NCBI GenBank assembly: GCA_026193735.1
Contig: JAPHUJ010000041.1
Span: 1 to 7,282 of the forward strand
Direction of reading: 5' to 3'
Length of the DNA: 7,282 bases
Source: Sulfurovum sp.
GTDB lineage: Bacteria; Campylobacterota; Campylobacteria; Campylobacterales; Sulfurovaceae
Positions within the stretch are counted from its first letter, which is position 1. The number at the start of each line of letters is the position of its first letter. The notes below the pieces were generated by a model. The model did not search any database. It had not been told where the DNA came from and saw nothing but the letters and a program-made list of their open reading frames with translations. The position numbers and the translations under genes were made by a program. Shown here one piece after another: positions 1 through 5,071 of the stretch.

Positions 1-55
1 ATAATAAACAAATAATTATATATTCAAGGAACACTATACGTCTTTTCCTATTTAA

Positions 56-82
56 TAAACAGACATTTTTAATGTCTGTTTA
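56..82 (+). terminator. Perfect 12-bp hairpin, probable terminator
   Basis: Bases 56-67 and 71-82 are perfectly complementary around a 3-base loop, with core arms AACAGACATT and AATGTCTGTT. A T-run follows at 84-88, which fits an intrinsic terminator for a plus-strand gene lying left of the window. The stem is only moderately GC-rich. The rest of 1-180 is very AT-rich, and I see no supported gene in it. Confidence 0.5.
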
Positions 83-180
83 ATTTTTAAAATATGTCAA
101 TTATAAAAGATTTTTACTACTTTTTTATATACTTGGATACATAAAAATATTTCTCTCTAAAATAATTTGCTGATGCAAAA

Positions 181-216
181 CCTTATAAAATAGTCTATAT
201 ATGAAGTTTTATAAGG
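181..216 (-). terminator. Hairpin at the end of the histidine kinase gene
   Basis: CCTTATAAAA (181-190) and TTTTATAAGG (207-216) form a perfect 10-bp inverted repeat around a 16-base loop that spans the kinase stop codon. On the minus strand the stem is followed by TTTTGC, a short T-run. It is a plausible but weak intrinsic terminator for the three-gene operon that ends here. The stem is AT-rich, so its stability is limited. Confidence 0.4.
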
Positions 217-1436
217 TTAAATGTATTTTTATTATCCACATATTCGTATGACAAATTCAAGTTCAACATTTCCATGATGTTATGCACGATATAAAGTCCC
301 AAGCCTAAGCCCTCTCCTTTTCCATGAAAAGGCTTGAAATAGCTTTCTATATTGTCAGTAAACTGCACACCTTTGCTTGATAACATGATACCCTCTTTAC
401 TGATGCGTATCTCAACGCTATGATCGGGGGCATACTTGATGGCGTTGTCTATAAGGTTTTTCAGGGCTAAAGGAAATAGTGTAAAATCGGTAGAGATCAC
501 TAAAGGAGACTCTTCTATGATCTGCACCTGTTTTTCCAATGTTTCTTCATCCATGATCATCAATTCTAAGGCCTGTTCAACAAGATCTTTTGCATTATAA
601 TTTGCCAGATGTAGTTCATAGTGAGAGCTTAGCATTTGTTCGATCTTGGAAAATTCATTCAGTAAGAGTTCCAAACGTCCAAAGACTTCTTCATACCCTT
701 CTTTTAATTTATTTTCTTCTAAAAAGGCATTGAGTATCCTCCCTTTGCCTATGGGAGTTTTGAGTTCATGCATGATCGTGCGTAAAAAGAGCTGGCGTGA
801 GTTTATGAGTGACTCTAACTTACGTAAGGCATCATCAAAGGCATTAGACACTTGCGCAATTTCATCTTTTTTGTTACTTTTTACGGAAACGGACAGATCA
901 CCCTCTGCCACCTTCTGTATCTGGGTTTGCAAGGTTTTAAGAGGCTTTAAACTCTTGGTCAGCCAGACATAAAGCAGTATCAAAAAAAACAGTGAGAGCA
1001 GATATCCAAGCAGTAATTGCCACGGTTGTGTTTGTTCTTGTGTGTCTAAAAGAAGCAGCTCAAAGTTTGGATTCTCTAAAGAGAGATACAATCTGTGTTT
1101 CATTCTGAGTATCTCAAACCTACTACGCAAGACTTTTCTTTGTTTCAAGACATGCGCATGTTTACGAATATTCCGTATTTTCTTTTTATCTGGAAGAAGT
1201 CTAAAATCACTCTCTTGCAAATACATTTTTACTGTAGCATCAGAAAAATCAACTTCTGTATTATGTCTTATACTTTGTCTAAAATGTTTGTGTAAAAAAA
1301 GTGAGGTTTGCATGTATCTTTTTTCTATCTGTTGAAGATGTTGAGATTTTTCGATGTAAAAAAAGGAAATGAAGAATGCCGTAACAAAGAAGAGTGACAC
1401 TAAAAAAATAATGCGGATTTTATTGTAAATACTCAC
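195..1436 (-). CDS. Membrane sensor histidine kinase, ArsS-like
   Basis: A 413-residue sensor kinase that autophosphorylates on a histidine and passes the phosphate to the adjacent response regulator. Visible parts in order: TM1 about 8-28, a periplasmic sensor region 29-138 that is strongly basic and holds seven histidines, TM2 about 140-160, a HAMP linker 161-213, the HisKA phosphoacceptor H223 in MHELKTP, the N box around N327-N331 (NLIDNAIKYA), and the G2 box GEGLGLGLYIV at 374-384. The usual G1 motif DxGxG is not recognisable; its place at about 350-357 reads ILSSKGV-like sequence without the aspartate. The start is GTG, overlapping the regulator stop by four bases (GTGA), which implies translational coupling. 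The basic, His-containing sensor region and the divergent ATP-binding half recall the Helicobacter acid-sensing ArsS kinase, but the stimulus here is inferred, not shown. Confidence 0.93.
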   Translation of the reverse strand: MSIYNKIRIIFLVSLFFVTAFFISFFYIEKSQHLQQIEKRYMQTSLFLHKHFRQSIRHNTEVDFSDATVKMYLQESDFRLLPDKKKIRNIRKHAHVLKQRKVLRSRFEILRMKHRLYLSLENPNFELLLLDTQEQTQPWQLLLGYLLSLFFLILLYVWLTKSLKPLKTLQTQIQKVAEGDLSVSVKSNKKDEIAQVSNAFDDALRKLESLINSRQLFLRTIMHELKTPIGKGRILNAFLEENKLKEGYEEVFGRLELLLNEFSKIEQMLSSHYELHLANYNAKDLVEQALELMIMDEETLEKQVQIIEESPLVISTDFTLFPLALKNLIDNAIKYAPDHSVEIRISKEGIMLSSKGVQFTDNIESYFKPFHGKGEGLGLGLYIVHNIMEMLNLNLSYEYVDNKNTFNLIKLHI

Positions 1437-2086
1437 GACAACAACCTATAACCGACACCGCGAACTGTTTTAAGCTGTATGTCTTCACCTAACTTTTTTC
1501 TAAGTCGGTTGAGTATAACGGCAAGTGAACCATCTGAACCTAATTGAAATACATCAGAATCGTAGAGTATCTGTTCTTTTGAAACGGTTGATCCTCTGTG
1601 TTGTACCAAAAGTTTAAGTACCGCATATTCAGCAGGAGTAAGATCTAATGCCACACCATCTAAAAGCACGGCCTCTTTTTGTTCATCCAGTACAAGACGG
1701 TGATCAGGCTCTTCATGAATATGGTTTTTCTTATAACGTCGTAAAAGAGAGATAATGCGCGCATACATCTCTTGCGGGTCATACGGTTTTGGTAGGTAGT
1801 CATCTGCTCCGAGTTGCAGTCCTATGACTTTGTCACTCAAGTCAGAACGCGCTGAAGAGATAATGATGGGGATGTCATACTTGCTGACTACTTCTTTGCA
1901 TACTTCCAATCCATCTATACCAGGCAAGGTAAGATCTAGTATGAGCAAGTCATACTTCTCTACACCTGCACTCAAACCCAGGTACGGGTCTTCATAATTG
2001 GTTACTTCAAGATTATACTGTTTTAAATATGCAGTAAGAAGCGACGCATATCCCGCGTCATCTTCTATCATCAATATCTTTGTCAT
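1433..2086 (-). CDS. OmpR/PhoB-family response regulator, ArsR-like
   Basis: A 217-residue DNA-binding response regulator and the partner of the kinase that follows it. The receiver domain (1-118) has the acidic pocket E8/D9/D10, phosphoacceptor D51 in LILDLTLPG, switch residue S78, and K100 in YLPKPYD. The C-terminal winged helix (about 127-217) ends in the family's typical VRGVGYRL turn. Length is normal for the family. The gene starts 15 bases after the stop of the Spy-like gene and overlaps the kinase by four bases, so the three form one transcript. It probably regulates that operon through the TTAACG repeats upstream; this is inference. No symbol is given because ArsR, CpxR and similar names cannot be separated from sequence alone. 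Confidence 0.95.
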   Translation of the reverse strand: MTKILMIEDDAGYASLLTAYLKQYNLEVTNYEDPYLGLSAGVEKYDLLILDLTLPGIDGLEVCKEVVSKYDIPIIISSARSDLSDKVIGLQLGADDYLPKPYDPQEMYARIISLLRRYKKNHIHEEPDHRLVLDEQKEAVLLDGVALDLTPAEYAVLKLLVQHRGSTVSKEQILYDSDVFQLGSDGSLAVILNRLRKKLGEDIQLKTVRGVGYRLLS

Positions 2087-2101
2087 GCGGTTATTATAAC
2101 C

Positions 2102-2539
2102 TTATTTTTGTGTTTCTTGTAGAAGTATTACAAACTTTACACGCTGTTCAGGTGTCAATATATTCATCGTTTTTTCAAATCTATCGGCACGCATATCTAT
2201 CCTCATTTGTGCTTTTTGTGTTGCTTTTTCTACAAAGCTTTGTTTATCAAAACCATTTGCACTCACAAACTCACTCATATCAGCCATACCACGTTTTCTG
2301 TTCATGCGGGATCTTTTTTCTTTCATTTGTTCACGCATTGCTTGACGGTTCTCTTTCATCGCACTTTTTTGCTCAGGAGTTAGATCCAACTTTTTAAATA
2401 TCTCTTTCATACCATTTCTGTGTTCTTTATTTTTTTGACACATCTTGTTACTCTCTGCATTAAATGGGCTTGCATAAACCGAGGTTGCACCGACTAATCC
2501 TGTGATAGCTACTATTGTTAATACTTTTAATGTTTTCAT
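2102..2539 (-). CDS. Periplasmic Spy/CpxP-family LTxxQ protein
   Basis: A 145-residue exported protein. A signal peptide (1-23, likely cut after VYA) precedes a highly charged, Met/Lys/Arg-rich, probably all-helical mature part. Two LTPEQ motifs (53-57 and 128-132) match the LTxxQ signature of the Spy/CpxP family, whose members act as periplasmic chaperones or, for CpxP, as feedback inhibitors of a sensor kinase. The mature part has one cysteine (C34). The ATG at 2537-2539 has AAAGG about seven bases upstream. As first gene of the operon with the regulator and kinase, it occupies the same place relative to them as a CpxP-like accessory. Whether it binds this kinase's sensor region or acts as a general chaperone cannot be told from the sequence. 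Confidence 0.88.
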   Translation of the reverse strand: MKTLKVLTIVAITGLVGATSVYASPFNAESNKMCQKNKEHRNGMKEIFKKLDLTPEQKSAMKENRQAMREQMKEKRSRMNRKRGMADMSEFVSANGFDKQSFVEKATQKAQMRIDMRADRFEKTMNILTPEQRVKFVILLQETQK

Positions 2540-2593
2540 GTTAATACCTTTAATTCATAATTTTATCTTTCGACAGTGTCATTATGAGGTATG

Positions 2594-2635
2594 AATATAA
2601 ACGAAGTTTTACTGATATTTTAACGAATCTTAACG
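2594..2635 (-). promoter_or_regulatory. Candidate operon promoter with TTAACG direct repeats
   Basis: TTAACG occurs at 2620-2625 and again at 2630-2635, exactly 10 bases apart, within the longer similar units TTTTAACGAA and TCTTAACGGT. A weaker third unit, TTTTACTGAT, begins at 2607. Direct repeats one helical turn apart are typical of OmpR/PhoB-family sites. On the minus strand a possible -10 box TATATT lies at 2594-2599 with no good -35 box, as in activator-dependent promoters. An alternative -10 (CATAAT) lies at 2581-2586. Binding by the operon's own regulator is inferred. Confidence 0.4.
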
Positions 2636-2716
2636 GTATGATACAAACATACAAAATGCTGATACCAACAGAATACGATTTAGGGGAAGAAGAGAGGGGA
2701 AAAGAGTGTATGTAGC

Positions 2717-2744
2717 AAGTATATGGTTAGAGAACCATATACTT
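2717..2744 (-). terminator. Perfect 12-bp hairpin after the tandem-repeat gene
   Basis: AAGTATATGGTT (2717-2728) and AACCATATACTT (2733-2744) pair perfectly around the loop AGAG. The hairpin starts 24 bases past the stop of the minus-strand gene at 2768. Its position suits a transcription end or 3' stabiliser, but on the minus strand no T-run follows, so it is not a canonical intrinsic terminator. The purine-rich stretch at about 2683-2707 next to it has no assigned role. Confidence 0.4.
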
Positions 2745-2767
2745 TAAAATAGTAGTTGTATCTATGA

Positions 2768-3226
2768 TTATGATCTTACTGAAGATACAGCACAGAATGT
2801 GGACATTCTTTTCTTATATGAAGCAAGTGTTGCTTTTGCCAAATCATCATTTCTCATCGTTGGCTCATAAGTCTGTACCTTATCTGTAAACACGTTACAA
2901 AGTCTTGCATTCTCTTCTGCTTTATCAGAAGTTTTAATTTCTGCTTTAGCTGTTTCAACCGTCTTTTCAGTTTCAACTTTTACTTCATCTGATTTTACTG
3001 AAGATGCATCACAGTATGAAGACATTCTTTTCTTATAAGAAATAAGTGTTGCTTCTGCCAAACCATCGTTTCTCATCGTTGACTCATATGTCTGTACTTT
3101 TTCTTTAAATATTTCACAAAGTCTTGCATTTTCTTTTGCTGCTTCTACAGCTTTATTGTCTGTTTCATTTATAAATCCACTCATTGCGAATGTGCTCACA
3201 AGAGCTAATAATATTAATTTTTTCAT
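2768..3226 (-). CDS. Exported protein of two tandem two-cysteine modules
   Basis: A 152-residue protein whose family I do not recognise. A signal peptide covers about residues 1-16. The mature part contains two copies of a 46-residue module, 32-77 and 105-150, with a 73-residue period. Both begin ENARLC, contain KVQTYE and TMRND, and end SYKKRMS followed by a cysteine three residues later. Each has exactly two cysteines 35 residues apart (C37/C72 and C110/C145), suggesting an intramodule disulfide joining two helices. A Lys/Glu/Thr-rich linker (78-104) separates them. The two DNA copies are about 85% identical by eye over roughly 140 bases, so the duplication is fairly recent. The start ATG has AAGGA six bases upstream. 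It is divergent from the hydrolase gene. Function is unknown; a periplasmic location is inferred from the signal peptide. Confidence 0.8.
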   Translation of the reverse strand: MKKLILLALVSTFAMSGFINETDNKAVEAAKENARLCEIFKEKVQTYESTMRNDGLAEATLISYKKRMSSYCDASSVKSDEVKVETEKTVETAKAEIKTSDKAEENARLCNVFTDKVQTYEPTMRNDDLAKATLASYKKRMSTFCAVSSVRS

Positions 3227-3264
3227 TTGTTATCCTTATCTTTATTATTTGTATAACAAATGGA

Positions 3265-3273
3265 AGTATAGCA
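3265..3273 (-). promoter_or_regulatory. Extended -10 promoter of the tandem-repeat gene
   Basis: On the minus strand the bases read TGCTATACT, an extended -10 element 39 bases upstream of the ATG at 3226. No clear -35 box is found, which is common in Campylobacterota sigma-70 promoters. AT-rich runs lie upstream. Confidence 0.45.
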
Positions 3274-3302
3274 AACAAATCTTAAAATAGTATTAAGTAT
3301 AG

Positions 3303-3339
3303 TTATAATAATCATAAGTTAATTATATGAATATTATAA
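3303..3339. repeat. Imperfect AT-rich dyad between divergent genes
   Basis: TTATAATAATCATA (3303-3316) is the reverse complement of 3326-3339 except for one base in 14, with a 9-base centre. It lies between the divergent tandem-repeat and hydrolase genes, about 35 bases upstream of one candidate -10 and about 25 bases from the other. It could be an operator, but the region is nearly all A and T, so chance symmetry is possible. Confidence 0.3.
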
Positions 3340-3361
3340 AATGATCAATCTTTGTTTTATA

Positions 3362-3370
3362 TGTTAAAAT
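3362..3370 (+). promoter_or_regulatory. Candidate extended -10 promoter of the hydrolase gene
   Basis: TGTTAAAAT at 3362-3370 matches an extended -10 and lies 26 bases before the chosen ATG at 3396. No convincing -35 box is seen. In such AT-rich DNA the match is weak evidence by itself. Confidence 0.3.
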
Positions 3371-3395
3371 AAAATAAAGAGTGAAAGGATTGCCC

Positions 3396-4244
3396 ATGCA
3401 CCATCCATTACAGTTAAAATTGATACGTTTTTATTTTGCCATGGTCAGTCATTGGTTTCCTTCTTTGGCTGTTTACTCTGCACATAGATTGTTTCATTAC
3501 CCTATTAATAGCAAAAGAAAAAACCGAAATGAAATAACACTACCCAAAGCAAAACAATTTGACATACCTCTTTATGAAGATGTCACACTACAAGGATATA
3601 GATGGGGAAACGAAAGCCACCCCATAGTCCTCTTGGTACATGGCTGGTCGACCACAGCAAGAAGCATGACCCATTTTGCAAATATTTTACTGAAGCACAA
3701 CTACCAGGTCATCTCTTATGATGCTCTGCGTCATGGACACAGCAAAGGAAAATTCTCAGACTTATCTAGCTGGGCAGACTCTGTACAGGCGGTCATGAAA
3801 CACATCGGTCCAGTCGAGTGCATCATCGCACACTCTTTTGGGGGGTTGGCAGTCACTGTGGCTTCCAAGCTAGGACTGGACACTAAAAAACTGGTCTTAG
3901 TCGCACCCATACACGACATCATCTCCGTAGCAGACAACTTTGCGAACCACTTGAACATCCCGCTGGAGATCGCACAAAAGATGCGTACCTACACTTGGGA
4001 TCACAATGAAACAAACTTTAAGAAGTACGGAAGCAACTGGCAAGACATATCTATCTCAGACTTCCACGTCCCCACCCTCCTCTTTCATGACAAGCAAGAC
4101 AGAGAAATAGGCACAGAACACTCAGAGCAGATATGCAAAATGTGGCCTTGGGCTAGACTTGTAATAACTGAGGGGTTAGGACATAGAATCATTTTAGATG
4201 ATGATCCAGTGGCTGAGAAGATGTTGGAATTTATTCAAACGTAA
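3396..4244 (+). CDS. Alpha/beta hydrolase
   Basis: A 282-residue alpha/beta-hydrolase-fold enzyme, probably a serine esterase or lipase-like hydrolase of unknown substrate. The core shows the oxyanion loop HGW (82-84), the nucleophile elbow AHSFGG with S147 (an A-x-S-x-G variant of G-x-S-x-G), the likely acid D235 (or D232) in HDKQDREIG, and the catalytic H263 in GLGH. A hydrophobic/aromatic N-terminal stretch (about 7-28) could be a membrane-associated helix; it is not a clear cleaved signal. The start is ATG 3396, because AAAGGA (3384-3389) stands six bases before it. An in-frame GTG at 3381 would include that ribosome-binding site inside the gene. The stretch from about 3600 to 4140 is visibly richer in G and C than its flanks. 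It converges on the YchJ-like gene with 17 bases between stops. Confidence 0.9.
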   Translation: MHHPLQLKLIRFYFAMVSHWFPSLAVYSAHRLFHYPINSKRKNRNEITLPKAKQFDIPLYEDVTLQGYRWGNESHPIVLLVHGWSTTARSMTHFANILLKHNYQVISYDALRHGHSKGKFSDLSSWADSVQAVMKHIGPVECIIAHSFGGLAVTVASKLGLDTKKLVLVAPIHDIISVADNFANHLNIPLEIAQKMRTYTWDHNETNFKKYGSNWQDISISDFHVPTLLFHDKQDREIGTEHSEQICKMWPWARLVITEGLGHRIILDDDPVAEKMLEFIQT

Positions 4245-4273
4245 AACTTTCTATAGCACTTCTATACAAGTTT
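4244..4273. terminator. Possible bidirectional terminator hairpin
   Basis: Between the convergent stops, AAACTT (4244-4249) pairs with AAGTTT (4268-4273), and inside it TATAG (4252-4256) pairs with CTATA (4262-4266), with a small bulge and a five-base loop. It covers both gene ends and could end transcription both ways. T-runs are short, so confidence is low. Confidence 0.3.
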
Positions 4274-4720
4274 AGGCAAACAGCACCGTTTGTATTTTAA
4301 ACCGCTTCCACAGATACATTTTTCATTTTTAGTAAACGTTACTTTGTCTTCGTAGATTTCGCCATCGACATACTTGTACATATCGTTTATTTTTAAAAAG
4401 GTTGATCTTTCATGATGTAAATGTTGTTTTTTATCAAAAATATAATAGGCTTTAAACTCAACCATCTCATCGTTAAAATCAATGATCTCCAAGTGCTGCC
4501 AAAAACTGTTATCTGCCCAGTCTTGTATGAATTTGAGTTCTTCATCAGTCCAGGTATGATCGTGTGTTGTGGCTTGAAGGTAGTTCACATCACCCAAACA
4601 GTAGGCACTGTATCGTGAGCGCATAAGACTGAGTGCTGATGTTGCTACTTTCTGCACTCTCAAAATAGGTTCACAACACTCAGCAAAACTCGATCCACTT
4701 TTACAATAACACTTCTCCAT
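4262..4720 (-). CDS. YchJ-family protein with two SEC-C motifs
   Basis: A 152-residue cytoplasmic protein of the YchJ (UPF0225) type. The N terminus carries a SEC-C motif with C4, C6, C15 and C16 (CYCKSG...ECC). The C terminus carries a second with C135, C137, C146 and C147 (CICGSG...RCC). SEC-C motifs bind zinc, as in SecA. The middle (about 25-130) contains MRSRYSAY, typical of the YchJ NTF2-like domain. Family function is not established. Length is normal for YchJ. The ATG at 4718-4720 has AAAGG five bases upstream, supporting the start. It stands alone on the minus strand, converging on the hydrolase. A possible -10 (TATGAT on the minus strand, 4765-4770) lies upstream without a -35 box. 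Confidence 0.92.
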   Translation of the reverse strand: MEKCYCKSGSSFAECCEPILRVQKVATSALSLMRSRYSAYCLGDVNYLQATTHDHTWTDEELKFIQDWADNSFWQHLEIIDFNDEMVEFKAYYIFDKKQHLHHERSTFLKINDMYKYVDGEIYEDKVTFTKNEKCICGSGLKYKRCCLPKLV

Positions 4721-4855
4721 CTTAACCTTTACATCCTATATTTATTGGTTCAATATTTGTGGGAATCATACCATAAAATATTTTTGATTTCCTCTTCATT
4801 ACTATGTCCTTGCATTTCTCATCCCATTAAAATAATGCTAAATATAAGGAAAGCT

Positions 4856-4888
4856 ATGCGTCTTAAACGCAACCTGATTTTTCTCTAG
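4856..4888 (+). other. Ten-codon micro-ORF, possibly a decayed gene fragment
   Basis: ATG at 4856 follows a good ribosome-binding site, AAGGA (4846-4850), by five bases. The frame encodes MRLKRNLIFL, then TAG at 4886. Past that stop the same frame continues for ten codons to TAA at 4919 in a locally GC-richer stretch. It may be a leader peptide or the remnant of a gene start. Nothing identifies it, and chance is a real possibility. Confidence 0.2.
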
Positions 4889-4934
4889 ATCAAGCCGATA
4901 GAAGGGCCAGAAGGCACGTAACAAACCTACCCTT

Positions 4935-4963
4935 TTGTATTTTTCGCAAAAATAGACTATACT
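4935..4963 (+). promoter_or_regulatory. Promoter of the leader/SulP transcript
   Basis: TTGTAT (4935-4940) and TATACT (4958-4963) are separated by 17 bases, a recognisable sigma-70 arrangement. The context ACTATACTT is repeated upstream of the small His/Cys gene (TATACT at 6794-6799), in the same position relative to the shared coding start to within three bases. The promoter therefore appears to belong to the duplicated segment. Confidence 0.5.
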
Positions 4964-4986
4964 TCCAAAAAAGAAGCTTTCTAAGG

Positions 4987-5064
4987 ATGAAAATGTTAAA
5001 ATCATATCTTGCACATATACTTCTCTTTTTTTATCTCAGTTCCTCTTATCTTCGTACAATATAG
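4987..5064 (+). pseudogene. Truncated copy of the 6826 gene start (25-codon leader)
   Basis: Reading from ATG 4987 gives 25 codons, then TAG at 5062. Residues 11-22 are ILLFFYLSSSYL, identical to residues 11-22 of the secreted His/Cys protein encoded at 6826. At the DNA level 5016-5052 matches 6855-6891 at 35 of 37 positions. Only the promoter and signal peptide survive; the mature protein is missing. The ribosome-binding site AAGGA (4983-4987) suits the second in-frame ATG at 4993 better, giving a 23-residue peptide. The frame ends 7 bases before the transporter start, so if translated it may couple ribosomes to that gene. It is either a gene remnant or a leader made from one. Confidence 0.65.
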
Positions 5065-5071
5065 AGCAAAA

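Noticed and set aside
83..130. Minus-strand promoter (TATAAT at 100-105) for a gene or small RNA leaving the window to the left
   Set aside because: The -10 match is good, but the region is almost all A and T, no -35 is seen, and the hairpin just downstream fits better as a terminator for the opposite strand.
646..1335. Plus-strand open frames opposite the histidine kinase
   Set aside because: They are antisense to a gene with clear kinase motifs, and their translations are low-complexity Ser/Leu/Phe/Cys-rich strings without domains.
2080..2397. Plus-strand open frame opposite the Spy-like gene
   Set aside because: Antisense shadow of a well-supported signal-peptide LTxxQ protein.
2768..3140. 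CRISPR-like or intergenic repeat
   Set aside because: The 219-base-period repeat occurs only twice and is an in-frame duplication inside one gene, with coding-type substitutions.
3381..3395. GTG start for the hydrolase
   Set aside because: AAAGGA at 3384-3389 is the ribosome-binding site for ATG 3396 and would lie inside the gene; no good site precedes the GTG.
3731..3958. Minus-strand open frame inside the hydrolase
   Set aside because: It lies opposite the catalytic core of the hydrolase and has no domain or ribosome-binding support.
5009..5071. Upstream in-frame start that would give SulP 21 extra residues
   Set aside because: These codons are the shifted frame of the duplicated signal-peptide region, have no suitable ribosome-binding site and do not look like a SulP N terminus. 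ATG 5072 begins a normal family N terminus.
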